Shown: positions 8,084-20,596 of the stretch, piece after piece
Numbering within the stretch: the first letter of the stretch is position 1
Layout: each line of letters begins with the position of its first letter
DNA from: Gammaproteobacteria bacterium
GTDB lineage: Bacteria; Pseudomonadota; Gammaproteobacteria; HK1
DNA length: 64,000 nucleotides
Reading direction: 5' to 3'
Assembly: GCA_009937425.1 (NCBI GenBank)
Contig: JAACFO010000002.1
Location: forward strand, 1-64,000
Notes under the pieces: generated by a model
What the model was told of the DNA's origin: nothing
What the model saw: only the letters and a program-made list of their open reading frames with translations
Database searches by the model: none
Position numbers and translations under genes: made by a program

Positions 8084-8935
8084 TCACGAAGCCTCGTCTG
8101 GTGGCTTGAGGTTCAGCAAGTGTTCGCCAGCCGCCTTGGTCATGTGATACTGGATGCCGAGGTCGGCTCGGCCGAATATCAGTTCGTACTCGGTGCGCGC
8201 GAGATCAAAGCGCACATTGCCATCGGCCAGCCCGATGCTGATTTCATCGGTCCAATCCAGTGACTGCTCATAGGGACGCACGGCGGTGGCTTGCGCGTGG
8301 CGCCAGGCATCCACAAGCCGTGTGATGTCGTCGTCACTGGCGCTATCGTCGTTGGAATCCAGACGCCAGTTGTCGGCCTGCTGGAAGATGCGCGCGTCGG
8401 GCAGGAGAATGCTTTGCAGACTCGGGTCGCGGCCGAGCAGTGCCGGGTGCACGTAGTTGGCGGCGCTCGAGCTCAGGTGCGAAAAGTAAGTATCGTCCAC
8501 CAATGCGATCTTTCCGTTATAGAGGAGATATCGTCGACCGTGTATCGGCTCGGTGCTTCCGAACAGGATCTCCTCGCCGTCGAGCAGTACTCGCGCCCGG
8601 GCAGGCGCCAGGCCGAACGGCGCGAGCTGCTGCTCGCCGGTATCGATGCGTGCATGCACCGGTGCCTCCAGCACCCGCAACAAAGCATTGACGCGAAAGT
8701 CGTTGGCGGTGATGTGAATGGGATCCACGAGCTGCCAGGCGCTGTCGGTGCGACGCAGCTCGATTATTTCCCCCCCGCCCAGTTCAAGGCGTATGCGGGA
8801 TACGCTGCGGGGATTTTCATTACCGAGCGGTTCCAGAACGAGACGCTCTTCTTTTTCGGATGTGATCGCGATGAAAATGGCCAGACTGATTGCGGCCGCC
8901 AGCAGCACGATATTGCTGAGCGTGCGTTTTCTCAC
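8084..8935 (-). CDS. DUF4340 domain protein, partner of ABC/Gld-like transporter
   Basis: The 283-residue protein has one N-terminal membrane anchor (LSNIVLLAAAISLAIFIAI) followed by an extracytoplasmic part. That part contains VSRIRLELGGGEIIELRRTDSAW-LVDPI and FGLAPARARVLLDGEEI-FGSTEPIHGRRYL, the repeating beta pattern of the DUF4340 family. It is the last gene of a minus-strand operon (ATPase, permease, GldG-like, DUF4340) and lies 6 bp from the GldG-like gene. The molecular role of the family is not known to me; co-occurrence with GldFG-type transporters is common. It ends at the REP-like pair. Confidence 0.8.
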   Translation of the reverse strand: MRKRTLSNIVLLAAAISLAIFIAITSEKEERLVLEPLGNENPRSVSRIRLELGGGEIIELRRTDSAWQLVDPIHITANDFRVNALLRVLEAPVHARIDTGEQQLAPFGLAPARARVLLDGEEILFGSTEPIHGRRYLLYNGKIALVDDTYFSHLSSSAANYVHPALLGRDPSLQSILLPDARIFQQADNWRLDSNDDSASDDDITRLVDAWRHAQATAVRPYEQSLDWTDEISIGLADGNVRFDLARTEYELIFGRADLGIQYHMTKAAGEHLLNLKPPDEAS

Positions 8936-8941
8936 CGGTGC

Positions 8942-10306
8942 TCAGAGACGGCGACGCCGGTGCCAGATGAAAAAACCGGTCCCCAGCAGCAGGGCGGGCA
9001 GGCCGAACATCGATCCGAAACGAATGAGAGCCGCGCCGCTGCGGGACAGTTCGAAGGACAAATCCGGCGCACTCCTGGCGGGAATGTCGATGAGAATCTC
9101 ATCGTCCGCCAGCCAGTTGAAGACGTTAAGGGCGAGATCCAGATTCGAGCCGCTGCCGAGATAGGCATTGGAAAGGAAGTCGCCGTCGCCGATGACGATG
9201 ACCCGCTGCTTGGTGTCCGCGCCTCGTTGGTCGCCGGCGGCGACGGTACGCTGCATTGCGATTCCGATATCCAGGGGGCCGGATACATCGACAGCGTCGT
9301 CAAAGTGCAACTCGTCGCTCAGATCGCCGGTCTCCGACCACGCACGCAGTCCGGTACTCAAAATCCCCCGCGTCTGCCAGCCAGGCGGTTGACTCCAGGA
9401 GATGCCTGCCGCGTGGGGATACATGGTCACGAGTTTGAGGTTCTTGGTGATTACGTGGCTCGGATACGCCGAAACGGGTACGAAAGCCGGGTGCGAAATG
9501 CCAAGTATCTGTGTTGTCGGGTCGACCAGGACGCCCGGCTCGAAGACGATTCCCAGAGCGTCCGCCACCGGGTTCATGCCCCTCGAGGGGCCGGGTTCGG
9601 CCAGCCACAACAGGTTGCCACCCCTGTTCAGGTATCGCAGCATCGCGTCGACTTCGTTGCCCGGCAGCGCCTCGCGTCCTGGCGAAACCACCAGCATAGC
9701 CGCCTCGGCGGGGATGTCGCCGGTGTCGCGCAGGCGTAGTTCGTGCAGCTTGAAGCCCTGGCGCTGCAGTTGCGCACCCAACTTGCCAAGGTCGTAGCTG
9801 GCGCTTCCAAGAAGATCGCGCTCACCGCGCCCGCTCAAATACGTAATCCAGCGGGTATCGGCCCGGGCCAGCTTCTCGAGGGCGGTGGTCAACGCTTCTT
9901 CCGTCGCAAGCTTGACGTGTTCCTCACGCTGCCGGTAGCTGACGACCATTTCTCCCTCGGCGGAAATATTCCGCGCCCGCACCTCGTCGGGCACCAGATC
10001 CGGATTCACGAAGCGCAGCGTGATGTCGGGCTTATAGCGTTGATAGCGCTCCAGAAGCTGCAGAATGGACTGCCGGATCACCGGCTCCTCTCGCACGTAG
10101 GCCGTGATCTCGATTGCGTCGTCCAGGCGCGGCAGCAGCGCACGGCTCGGCTCGGTCAGCGTATTTCTGTTGGCCGCGGTCCAGTCCCAGCGCACCTTAT
10201 AGTGCTCGCTCAACCAGGCGAGCATGCCGACGATGGCGAACAGCAGTACTACGAACGCCGCTGTTTGCGCGCCGGCCACGAATCTCGTGGGTGGAGTGTT
10301 TTTCAT
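8942..10306 (-). CDS. GldG-like auxiliary protein of an ABC transporter
   Basis: The 454-residue protein has membrane segments at both ends (AAFVVLLFAIVGMLAWL near residue 20, and FGLPALLLGTGFFIWHRR at the C-terminus). The large periplasmic middle contains NTLTEPSRALLPRLDDAIEITAYV, YLSGRGERD, LVVSPGREALPGNEVDAMLRYLNRGGNLLWL and IGDGDFLSNAYLG, as in the ABC_transp_aux/GldG family. GldG is required for gliding in Bacteroidetes, but proteobacterial relatives are not linked to gliding and their cargo is unknown. It sits between the permease and the DUF4340 gene with 6-bp gaps on both sides, clearly in one operon. Confidence 0.83.
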   Translation of the reverse strand: MKNTPPTRFVAGAQTAAFVVLLFAIVGMLAWLSEHYKVRWDWTAANRNTLTEPSRALLPRLDDAIEITAYVREEPVIRQSILQLLERYQRYKPDITLRFVNPDLVPDEVRARNISAEGEMVVSYRQREEHVKLATEEALTTALEKLARADTRWITYLSGRGERDLLGSASYDLGKLGAQLQRQGFKLHELRLRDTGDIPAEAAMLVVSPGREALPGNEVDAMLRYLNRGGNLLWLAEPGPSRGMNPVADALGIVFEPGVLVDPTTQILGISHPAFVPVSAYPSHVITKNLKLVTMYPHAAGISWSQPPGWQTRGILSTGLRAWSETGDLSDELHFDDAVDVSGPLDIGIAMQRTVAAGDQRGADTKQRVIVIGDGDFLSNAYLGSGSNLDLALNVFNWLADDEILIDIPARSAPDLSFELSRSGAALIRFGSMFGLPALLLGTGFFIWHRRRRL

Positions 10307-10312
10307 GGCCGA

Positions 10313-11071
10313 TTAGTGCCCGAGCCGCATCGTATCGAGGCGCCGTATCGCCAGTACCAGGAAACTGACAATCAGGAGCCCGGAGTAGACGAGGTCCGCG
10401 CTGTCGACAACCCCTTGAAGCAGTGCGTTGAAGTGTGAGGTGATGGCTATATAAGAGAACAATGGCCTCACTCCCTCGCCAGCTCCTGTACCTGCCCACT
10501 CCATATTCCATAACAGGAGCAACAGGCCGAAGGTGCTGACGGCGGCGACCGCCGGGTGCTCGGTCAACGTCGACATGAACAGTCCTGCGGCGGCGAAGCT
10601 CGCAATCAGCAGCAGCAATCCGACAAAGCTCGACGCGAGCAAACCGATATCGAGACTTCCCCCCGCAAGAAGCGACAGCGGCGTAAGCAGGATCACCAGC
10701 GCGACGATGCCGAAGAAGCTCATGACACCGAGAAACTTGCCGAGCACGATGTCGGTCATGGAGATTGGTGCACTCAAAAGTAAACTGAGTGTCCCGCTTC
10801 TGCGTTCCTCGCTGATCAGCCGCATGGTTACCAGCGGGGCAGCTAGAAGCATGACCATGCCGGCGGCCTTGAAGGCGGGTGCGACGACGATGGCGGTGAG
10901 CCCCGGCGCGCCGGGTAACCCCGGCAGGTAGGGCTTCAGCTGCAGGAACAGCTCCAGCTTCACCAGAAATGCGTAGGCGACGAACGCCTGGGTGATGGCG
11001 AGGACGGTCCACGACAGCGGCGACAGGAACAGGCTGCGCAACTCCCGCGCAGCTATGTTGAAAATATTCAC
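10313..11071 (-). CDS. ABC-2 type permease (GldF-like)
   Basis: The 252-residue protein has six hydrophobic segments and starts MNIFNIAARELRSLFLSPLSW, typical of NosY/GldF permeases. VTMRLISEERRSGTLSLLLSAPIS-TDIVLGKFLG is the signature cytoplasmic coupling loop (EER-GTLE-L---P). It should form the membrane channel for the adjacent ATPase. The start overlaps the ATPase stop as ATGA, giving translational coupling. Substrate unknown. Confidence 0.88.
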   Translation of the reverse strand: MNIFNIAARELRSLFLSPLSWTVLAITQAFVAYAFLVKLELFLQLKPYLPGLPGAPGLTAIVVAPAFKAAGMVMLLAAPLVTMRLISEERRSGTLSLLLSAPISMTDIVLGKFLGVMSFFGIVALVILLTPLSLLAGGSLDIGLLASSFVGLLLLIASFAAAGLFMSTLTEHPAVAAVSTFGLLLLLWNMEWAGTGAGEGVRPLFSYIAITSHFNALLQGVVDSADLVYSGLLIVSFLVLAIRRLDTMRLGH

Positions 11072-12033
11072 GGGCCCGCCTCCGGGTCGCCGTCGCTGCG
11101 CGCCTGACCCTCGCCGAATGTGAGCTCGACGAAAATTTCCTCCAGTGACCGGGATTCGGATACCAGCTCGAAAAGCCCCCAGTCACCGGCGACCGAAGCC
11201 TCCACGATGCGTTCGGCGAGTGCTTCGTCGTCGGCGTGGTGCAAGCGCAACGTATCCGCGTCCAGCGCTTCAACGCGTTTCACACCTGCTAACCCTGTCA
11301 GCGCCTTGCGACTCGGCGGGCGGCGAAACTTGACGCGTGTGCTGTGCGGGCGCTGGCTTTTGGAAAGTTGTGCAAGATCTTCGTCGAGCACCAGACGCCC
11401 TTCGTGCAGTATTTGTACGCGGTCGCACACCGCCTGTACCTCCGGGAGTATGTGCGTCGAGAGGATCACGCCGTGGTCATTACCGAGTTCGCTCATGAGC
11501 TCACGGATTTCACGGATTTGAATCGGGTCAAGGCCCACCGTGGGTTCATCGAGCACCACTACCGCCGGTCGATGCAAAATCGCCTGGGCGATGCCGACGC
11601 GCTGCTGATAGCCCTTGGAGAGATTGCCAATCACGCGCCTGCCATTGCCCTGAAGGCCGCAGCGTTCCTTGGCTTCTTCCATGGCGGTGTTTGCCTGCCT
11701 GTTCCGGAGACCGCGCAGATGTGCGCAGTAGCGAAGATATTCGTCGACGGTGAATTCGCGGTAAAGAGGCGGCTGCTCAGGCAAGTAGCCGAGTTGGCGC
11801 TTTGCCTCTATCGGGTCCTCGAGCAAATCGACGCCGCCGATGCGCACGACACCCTCGCTGGGCGCCAGCACGCCGCAGATCATCTGCATGGTGGTCGTTT
11901 TCCCAGCTCCGTTGGGACCGAGAAATCCGAGCACCTCGCCGCGGCGCAGCTGGAACTCCAATCCATGAACGGCATGGACGTCGCCGAAGCGTCGATGAAG
12001 ATTTGCGACCTCGACGAGGCTCTGTTCGCCCAT
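11068..12033 (-). CDS. ABC transporter ATP-binding protein (GldA/CcmA-like)
   Basis: The 321-residue ATPase has Walker A FLGPNGAGKTTTMQMI (about residue 36), the Q-loop region GYLPEQPPLY, the signature NLSKGYQQRVGIAQA, Walker B AVVVLDEPTVGLDPIQI and the switch His in ILSTHILPEVQ. About 100 C-terminal residues beyond the nucleotide-binding core match the regulatory tail found in ABC-2 exporters. It is the first gene of a four-gene minus-strand operon, so the promoter should lie in the 350-bp region shared with the desaturase. Confidence 0.92.
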   Translation of the reverse strand: MGEQSLVEVANLHRRFGDVHAVHGLEFQLRRGEVLGFLGPNGAGKTTTMQMICGVLAPSEGVVRIGGVDLLEDPIEAKRQLGYLPEQPPLYREFTVDEYLRYCAHLRGLRNRQANTAMEEAKERCGLQGNGRRVIGNLSKGYQQRVGIAQAILHRPAVVVLDEPTVGLDPIQIREIRELMSELGNDHGVILSTHILPEVQAVCDRVQILHEGRLVLDEDLAQLSKSQRPHSTRVKFRRPPSRKALTGLAGVKRVEALDADTLRLHHADDEALAERIVEASVAGDWGLFELVSESRSLEEIFVELTFGEGQARSDGDPEAGP

Positions 12034-12383
12034 GGCGCGCTATTATTTGCGCGGCTGCGCGAGATTGCCAGGGTAGATTTGCGGTCGGTTGCCGCCCGCC
12101 GCCGGTTGAGATCGCCGTTTGAGGCCCCAAATATACGGGAAGCGCGACATTACCTGGAGGGGTTTGCGGCACCAGTCACGGTTTAATGGCCAATGGTCCG
12201 AGTTGACCCCCGGGCGCCAAAATGTTGTCCCTGGTCACGTTCTGCCTTAAGGAGTGTGACAGAATTGGCACCATCAGATGCGCCCTTGGTGCTTAGGTGC
12301 TAGACTCGCCCGAGTCTGCCGGGGCTGGTCGGTCGACAGTTTTCGGGATCTTTTTTTAGCAATATCATGCCGATAGAAAAACC
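12034..12383. other. 350-bp divergent intergenic region
   Basis: This gap separates the ABC operon (minus) from the desaturase (plus) and must hold both promoters. I find no small gene or RNA in it. It contains a perfect 7-bp inverted repeat at 12302-12317 and a short sequence at 12194-12208 (TGGTCCGAGTTGACC) resembling the arms of the palindrome at 27814-27871. No convincing -35/-10 pair was identified. Confidence 0.6.
12302..12317. promoter_or_regulatory. candidate operator upstream of desaturase
   Basis: AGACTCG-CC-CGAGTCT is a perfect inverted repeat with 7-bp arms and a 2-bp spacer, 66 bp before the desaturase ATG. A dimeric repressor of the TetR type is the usual kind of reader for such a site. 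The sequence does not match the E. coli FabR site as I remember it, so the regulator is unknown. Confidence 0.45.
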
Positions 12384-13559
12384 ATGATGACCGGATTACT
12401 CGACCTGCCCATTTGGGGATATATCGTGGTTACCCTGGTGGTGACCCACATCACTATCGCCGGCGTAACCATTTATCTTCACCGTTCCATGGCCCATCGG
12501 GCGGTGGAATTGCATCCTCTTGTCTCGCATTTCTTCCGCCTGTGGCTGTGGCTCACTACGGGGCAGGTGACGCGGGAGTGGATAGCGGTGCATCGAAAGC
12601 ATCACGCCAAAGTCGAGACCGAAGAAGATCCACACAGTCCACAGATTCACGGAATTCGCACCCTGCTTCTTCAGGGCACCGAGCTTTACCGCATCGGCGT
12701 CAAAGATAAGCAGGCCATCGAGCGTTACGGTCACGGTGCGCCGGACGACTGGATGGAGCGCAATGTCTACACGCCGCTTTCCGGCAAGGGTTACTTCCTG
12801 ACCATGGCGCTCAATGTGATTCTCTTCGGACCTATCGGTCTCACCATATGGGCCATCCAGATGATGTGGATCCCGGTGACCGCGGCCGGTGTCATCAATG
12901 GCATTGGTCACTGGTGGGGCTATCGCAACTACGAGACTGCCGACGCCTCCACCAATATCGTGCCCTGGGGCATCATCATCGGTGGCGAGGAGCTGCACAA
13001 CAATCACCACGCGTTCGCCAGCTCCGCCAAGCTGTCCAGTAAATGGTGGGAGTTCGACATCGGCTGGCTCTACATACGGTTAATGGAAATGCTGGGCCTC
13101 GCCAAGGTCAAGAAAACCGCTCCCAAGCCGGTGATCGTGCCTGGGAAGGCACTTATCGATCTGGATTCCGTCAAAGGCGTCATCGGCAATCGTATGCAGG
13201 TCATGTCCCAGTACGCGAAAAACGTTCTCGGCAAGGTCTACGACGAGGAGCTGGTCCGGGCGGACCAAGCCGAGCGGCCGCTATTGCGGCGTGTGAAGAC
13301 GCTGCTGGTACGTGAGGAGTCGCTGTTGAGCATCGACGGCCGCGCACGGCTGGAGGCAGCATTGAATCACAACCAGGCTCTGCAGACCGTCTATCAGTAC
13401 AAGGGAAAGTTGCAGGCTATCTGGCAGGAACGCACGGCGAGCCACGAGCGGCTCAAGCAGTCGTTGCAGGAATGGTGTCGCGAGGCCGAGGAGAGCGGTA
13501 TTCGGGCGCTGCAGGAGTTTGCCAAAACCCTGCCTATGTATTCGGTTAAACCGCTCTGA
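12384..13559 (+). CDS. acyl-lipid/acyl-CoA fatty acid desaturase with C-terminal extension
   Basis: The 391-residue membrane di-iron enzyme has the three histidine boxes HRSMAH (33-38), HRKHH (70-74) and HNNHH (205-209), plus WWGYRNYETADASTN. These mark delta-9 type desaturases such as Pseudomonas DesA. It introduces a cis double bond into saturated acyl chains using oxygen. From about residue 320 the protein carries a soluble helical tail (LQTVYQYKGKLQAIWQ, SLQEWCREAEESGIRALQEF) that resembles the C-terminal end of ISL3-family transposases. It is followed by an intrinsic terminator. Two adjacent ATGs exist at 12384 and 12387. Confidence 0.92.
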   Translation: MMTGLLDLPIWGYIVVTLVVTHITIAGVTIYLHRSMAHRAVELHPLVSHFFRLWLWLTTGQVTREWIAVHRKHHAKVETEEDPHSPQIHGIRTLLLQGTELYRIGVKDKQAIERYGHGAPDDWMERNVYTPLSGKGYFLTMALNVILFGPIGLTIWAIQMMWIPVTAAGVINGIGHWWGYRNYETADASTNIVPWGIIIGGEELHNNHHAFASSAKLSSKWWEFDIGWLYIRLMEMLGLAKVKKTAPKPVIVPGKALIDLDSVKGVIGNRMQVMSQYAKNVLGKVYDEELVRADQAERPLLRRVKTLLVREESLLSIDGRARLEAALNHNQALQTVYQYKGKLQAIWQERTASHERLKQSLQEWCREAEESGIRALQEFAKTLPMYSVKPL

Positions 13560-13580
13560 CCAGATCCAATCAGTAGATAA

Positions 13581-13610
13581 AAAAAGACCGCCTTTCGGCG
13601 GTCTTTTTTT
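13581..13610. terminator. bidirectional intrinsic terminator
   Basis: The sequence is an A-run, then AGACCGCC-TTTC-GGCGGTCT, then eight T residues: a strong 8-bp GC-rich stem flanked by A- and T-tracts on opposite sides. It can therefore terminate the desaturase (plus) and rpmBG (minus) transcripts. The rpmG stop codon lies at its right edge. Confidence 0.95.
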
Positions 13611-13765
13611 TATTTAATCTTCGATTCCTTGTAGATCACGTGCTTTCGTACCACTGGATCGAATTTCTTCATCTCGAGTTTGTCTGGCGTCGTGCGCTTA
13701 TTCTTGTCGGTAGTGTAGAAGTGGCCAGTGCCGGCACTGGAAACCATCTTGATTTTGTCGCGCAT
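13610..13765 (-). CDS. rpmG: 50S ribosomal protein L33
   Basis: The 51-residue protein begins [19 protein letters not shown], continues through [19 protein letters not shown] and ends [11 protein letters not shown]. This is the zinc-free (C-minus) L33 with no CxxC pair. It is shorter than 60 codons and easy to miss. It lies 14 bp after rpmB in the usual rpmB-rpmG operon, and its TAA stop abuts the terminator hairpin. Confidence 0.97.
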   Translation of the reverse strand: MRDKIKMVSSAGTGHFYTTDKNKRTTPDKLEMKKFDPVVRKHVIYKESKIK

Positions 13766-13779
13766 GATCTAAATCCCTC

Positions 13780-14016
13780 CTAAGGACGCTCGCCCCGCAC
13801 GCGCATTTCCGCGATAACGGTTTCGATACCTTTCTTGTCGATGATGCGCATGCCTTTGGCGGACACCCGCAGCTTAACGAAGCGCTTCTCGCTGGGCACC
13901 CAGAATTTGTGGGTGTGTAGATTCGGCAGAAAGCGCCGGCGCGTCCTGTTTCTCGCATGGGAAACATTATTACCCGAGACGGGACGTTTGCCGGTGACTT
14001 GACAGATTTTGGACAT
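13780..14016 (-). CDS. rpmB: 50S ribosomal protein L28
   Basis: The 78-residue product starts [25 protein letters not shown] and continues with [39 protein letters not shown], the classic proteobacterial L28. CQVTGKRP keeps a single Cys, as in E. coli, so no zinc finger is formed. The frame is open to 14079, but 14016 gives the standard N-terminus. It is the first gene of rpmBG; the promoter should lie in the 111 bp before radC. Confidence 0.97.
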   Translation of the reverse strand: MSKICQVTGKRPVSGNNVSHARNRTRRRFLPNLHTHKFWVPSEKRFVKLRVSAKGMRIIDKKGIETVIAEMRVRGERP

Positions 14017-14127
14017 GGGAGCCGCTGACCATTGGCTTGGGCAATCAAGCTTTATACCAGTGCCCGCGGGGCGTTTCAAGAAGCCCTGGACCGCCGCCGG
14101 GAGTACCGGTGCAATTCGCCCCGGGCG

Positions 14128-14802
14128 TCAGATCCAGCCACGCTCGGCAAAGGACACGATCTGGCCGTCGCCGACCACGAAGTGGTCCATCAGGCGCACG
14201 TCGATGAGGGCCATGGCGTCGCGGATGCGCCCGGTGATGGCACGGTCCGCCTGGCTCGGCTCCGCCACCCCGGACGGGTGGTTGTGGGCGATGATGATCG
14301 CCGCTGCATTGTGGTACAAGCCCCTCTTGGCGATCTCCCGAGGGTATACGCTGGCGCCGTTGACGGTGCCGCGAAACAACTCCTCGAAGCAAATGAGCCG
14401 GTGGCGGTTGTCCAGAAAAAGGCATGCGAAGACCTCGTGCTCATGGCTTCGCAGTCGGGCCGTCAGGAAGCGGCGAGTGTCCGCGGGACAGCCCAACGGT
14501 GTGCCGCGGCGGATCCGGCACTCGAGATAGCGGCGTCCGAGCTCCAATGCTGCCTGCAGCAATGCATAGCAGGCATCACCGACCCCGGGGGTGCGGCAGA
14601 ACTCTTCGTGGTTGGCGTCCAGGGTCGCGCGCAAATCACCGAAGCGCGCCAGCAGCAGCCGGGACAGGTCCAGAGCCGTGTGCCCGGCGATGCCGCTGCC
14701 GATGAAGATGGCCAGTAGCTCGGCGTCGGAAAGCGCCTGGGCGCCCCGGGCCAGGAGCTTTTCCCTGGGGCGCTCCACCGCTGGCCAGTGCTTGATTCCC
14801 AT
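14128..14802 (-). CDS. radC: RadC/YeeS-like JAB-domain protein
   Basis: The 224-residue protein has an N-terminal helix-hairpin-helix part ([44 protein letters not shown]). A JAMM metalloprotease-like domain follows, with [26 protein letters not shown] and [23 protein letters not shown] (HxHPSG...D zinc motif). Its biochemical role is unproven despite the DNA-repair name. GGAGG sits seven bases before the ATG at 14802, so I prefer that over the ATG at 14814. Its position between rpmB and coaBC, divergent from coaBC, matches E. coli. Confidence 0.92.
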   Translation of the reverse strand: MGIKHWPAVERPREKLLARGAQALSDAELLAIFIGSGIAGHTALDLSRLLLARFGDLRATLDANHEEFCRTPGVGDACYALLQAALELGRRYLECRIRRGTPLGCPADTRRFLTARLRSHEHEVFACLFLDNRHRLICFEELFRGTVNGASVYPREIAKRGLYHNAAAIIIAHNHPSGVAEPSQADRAITGRIRDAMALIDVRLMDHFVVGDGQIVSFAERGWI

Positions 14803-14872
14803 GTCGTCCTCCATGGCGGATGGGCGGGCGGCTGATACACTATAAAGTTACAGTCGTATCGGACCGGGCAAT

Positions 14873-16093
14873 ATGTCAGATCAGACCAACAAGCGTGTGC
14901 TGCTGGGCGTGTCAGGGGGCATCGCCGCCTACAAGAGCCCGGACCTGGTGCGGCGACTGCGTGAGCGCGGCCACGAGGTGCGCGTGGTGATGACCCGCGG
15001 GGCACAGGATTTCATCACTCCTTTGAGCCTCCAGGCGGTCTCGGGCCAAGCGGTTCATACGACGCTTCTCGATGAGCAGGCGGAGGCCGCCATGGGCCAC
15101 ATCGAGCTGGCGCGCTGGGCGGATGTGGTGCTCATTGCGCCGGCTACCGCCGACATCATCGCCCGGCTGGCCCACGGACTGGCCGATGATCTGCTGACCA
15201 CCCTGTGTCTGGCCACCGAGGCTCCCATCGTGCTTGCCCCGGCCATGAATCACCGTATGTGGGTTGCGCTCGCCACCCAGGCCAACATCAAGACTCTGAC
15301 CACCCGCGGTGTTCGCTTGCTCGGGCCCGGGTCGGGGGATCAGGCCTGCGGCGAAGTCGGTGAAGGGCGCATGCTGGAGCCGGCGCAGCTGGCGGCGGAC
15401 CTGGACGCACGCGTACTGGCGGGTCCCGGGGACACGGGCCTCGCTGGACTCGGTGTGCTGATTACCGCTGGTCCCACCCGCGAAGCTATCGACCCGGTGC
15501 GTTACATCAGCAACCACAGCTCCGGGAAGATGGGCTACGCGGTTGCCGCGGCCGCACGTGCGGCCGGAGCATCGGTCATCCTGGTGAGCGGCCCCAGCGA
15601 TTTGCCGGTGCCACCCGGCGTTGAACGCGTACAGGTGGAAAGCGCCGCCCAGATGCGCGACGCGGTGCTGTCCCGCGTCGACGGCTGCGACATCTTCATC
15701 GCCGCGGCGGCAGTGGCGGATTATCGGCCGGCGAATAAATCCGAGCAGAAGATCAAAAAGAAGGCCAGTGCCCTGGAGATTGCCCTGGTGCGTAACCCCG
15801 ACATCCTCGCGGAGGTTGCTGCCGGCGATCATGCGCCTTTTACCGTCGGATTTGCCGCCGAGACCGAGAAGCTCGAAGCCCATGCCCGGGACAAGCTCGA
15901 GCGCAAATCCCTGGACATGATCGCCGCCAACACCGTCGCTGGCGCGAATGCCGGCTTTGGTGTGGACACCAACCGGCTGCGCGTGTTCTGGAAGGATGGC
16001 GAGGTGGATCTCGGCGAGTCGTTGAAGACGGAACTCGCGCAACAACTGGTGGCCCTGGTCATTGAGAGGTTTCGTGAAAAGCATCCAGCTTAA
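14873..16093 (+). CDS. coaBC: phosphopantothenoylcysteine decarboxylase / phosphopantothenate-cysteine ligase
   Basis: The 406-residue bifunctional flavoprotein makes 4'-phosphopantetheine for coenzyme A. The N-terminal CoaC half shows [48 protein letters not shown] and APAMNHRMW (PxMNxxMW). The C-terminal CoaB half shows [29 protein letters not shown] and [10 protein letters not shown] (the K-x-KK substrate strand). The normal domain fusion and length are kept. The gene overlaps dut by 20 bp and begins the dfp-dut block known from E. coli and Pseudomonas. Confidence 0.96.
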   Translation: MSDQTNKRVLLGVSGGIAAYKSPDLVRRLRERGHEVRVVMTRGAQDFITPLSLQAVSGQAVHTTLLDEQAEAAMGHIELARWADVVLIAPATADIIARLAHGLADDLLTTLCLATEAPIVLAPAMNHRMWVALATQANIKTLTTRGVRLLGPGSGDQACGEVGEGRMLEPAQLAADLDARVLAGPGDTGLAGLGVLITAGPTREAIDPVRYISNHSSGKMGYAVAAAARAAGASVILVSGPSDLPVPPGVERVQVESAAQMRDAVLSRVDGCDIFIAAAAVADYRPANKSEQKIKKKASALEIALVRNPDILAEVAAGDHAPFTVGFAAETEKLEAHARDKLERKSLDMIAANTVAGANAGFGVDTNRLRVFWKDGEVDLGESLKTELAQQLVALVIERFREKHPA

Positions 16094-16529
16094 GATTCTG
16101 GATGCGCGCATCGGCGGCGAGTTCCCGCTGCCTGGCTACGCCACCGACGGCTCCGCCGGCATCGACATGCGGGCATGCCTCGAGGCGCCGCTGGATGTGC
16201 GCCCCGGCGACACCCATCTGGTGCCCACGGGCATTGCCATTCACATTGCTGATCCGTCCCTGTCCGCGGTGTTACTACCCAGGTCCGGCTTGGGCCACAA
16301 GCACGGTATTGTGCTGGGCAATCTGGTCGGTCTCATCGATGCTGACTACCAGGGCCAGGTGTTCGTGTCATGCTGGAATCGTGGCCGTGAGTCATTTACC
16401 ATCCAACCCGGCGACCGCATCGCTCAAATGGTGTTTGTACCGATAGTGCGCGCTCACTTCGACGTGGTCGATTCCTTTCAGGAAAGTACTCGTGGGGCCG
16501 GTGGCTTTGGCCACTCCGGCCGCGCCTGA
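16074..16529 (+). CDS. dut: deoxyuridine 5'-triphosphate nucleotidohydrolase
   Basis: The 151-residue trimeric dUTPase hydrolyses dUTP to dUMP, preventing uracil misincorporation. All five motifs can be read: [47 protein letters not shown] and [12 protein letters not shown]. The GTG at 16074 with GAGAGG four or five bases upstream gives [20 protein letters not shown], matching the E. coli protein at 151 residues. A TTG at 16062 is in frame but less likely. It starts within coaBC. Confidence 0.97.
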   Translation: MKSIQLKILDARIGGEFPLPGYATDGSAGIDMRACLEAPLDVRPGDTHLVPTGIAIHIADPSLSAVLLPRSGLGHKHGIVLGNLVGLIDADYQGQVFVSCWNRGRESFTIQPGDRIAQMVFVPIVRAHFDVVDSFQESTRGAGGFGHSGRA

Positions 16530-16540
16530 GGCTATTTGCA

Positions 16541-19988
<3,448 letters not shown>

Positions 19989-19993
19989 ACACG

Positions 19994-20596
19994 ATGCCTG
20001 AGATAAAAAAACCGCCCCGCCGCCAGCAAATTCTCGAAGCCTTGGCGGGGGAGCTGGAAACCCGGCCGGGCGCGCGCATTACGACGGCGCGGCTCGCCGA
20101 GGTCGTAGGCGTTTCCGAGGCGGCGCTTTATCGTCACTTTCCGAGTAAAGCGAAGATGTTCGAAGCGCTCATCGAGTTCGCAGAGGAGTCCGTATTTGGA
20201 CTGAGCAACCGTATACTCGGCGAAGATGTCGACCCGGTGCTGCGCTGCGAGCGCATTCTTACGATGCTGCTTACATTCTCGGATCGTAATCCGGGAATTA
20301 CCCGCGTGTTGCTCGGCGAGGCGCTGGTGGGCGAACACGAGCGATTGAGGGCGCGTGTGTCGCAGTTTTTCGATCGCATGGAAACACAACTTAAGCAGAT
20401 TCTGCGCGAGGGCGAGCAGGTCACTGAGTTGGGCCTGAGGGCAAGCGTCGCTGCTATCGCCAATTTACTGATGGCGGTGGTGGAGGGGCGCATGACGCAA
20501 TTCAGCCGTAGCGGTTTTCAACACCCGCCCCTGGATTCCTGGGAGCAGCAGTGGCACGCGTTACGGACCGGGTTGTTTCCCGGTGCAGGCAAATGA
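19994..20596 (+). CDS. slmA: nucleoid occlusion factor SlmA (TetR family)
   Basis: The 200-residue TetR-fold protein has the SlmA-type helix-turn-helix: RRQQILEALAGELET, ITTARLAEVVGVSEAALYRHFPSKAKMFEALIEF. SlmA binds specific chromosomal sites and blocks FtsZ ring assembly over the nucleoid. NRNPG-type text (SDRNPGITRVLLGEALVGE) and EGRMTQFSRSGF are conserved among SlmA proteins. The place after dut/argB and before pyrE agrees with E. coli and supports SlmA over a metabolic TetR regulator. Confidence 0.92.
   Translation: MPEIKKPPRRQQILEALAGELETRPGARITTARLAEVVGVSEAALYRHFPSKAKMFEALIEFAEESVFGLSNRILGEDVDPVLRCERILTMLLTFSDRNPGITRVLLGEALVGEHERLRARVSQFFDRMETQLKQILREGEQVTELGLRASVAAIANLLMAVVEGRMTQFSRSGFQHPPLDSWEQQWHALRTGLFPGAGK

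Noticed and set aside
8291-9739. 482-codon plus-strand frame opposite the DUF4340 and GldG-like genes
   Set aside because: The minus-strand proteins have membrane anchors and family motifs. The plus frame has no recognisable domain and spans the junction of two real genes.
12194-12208. TGGTCCGAGTTGACC as a third copy of the 27814 palindrome
   Set aside because: Only one partial arm is present, with a missing base and no inverted partner; chance resemblance is possible.
14912-16111. 399-codon minus frame opposite coaBC
   Set aside because: coaBC is unmistakable. The antisense frame arises from third-position GC bias.
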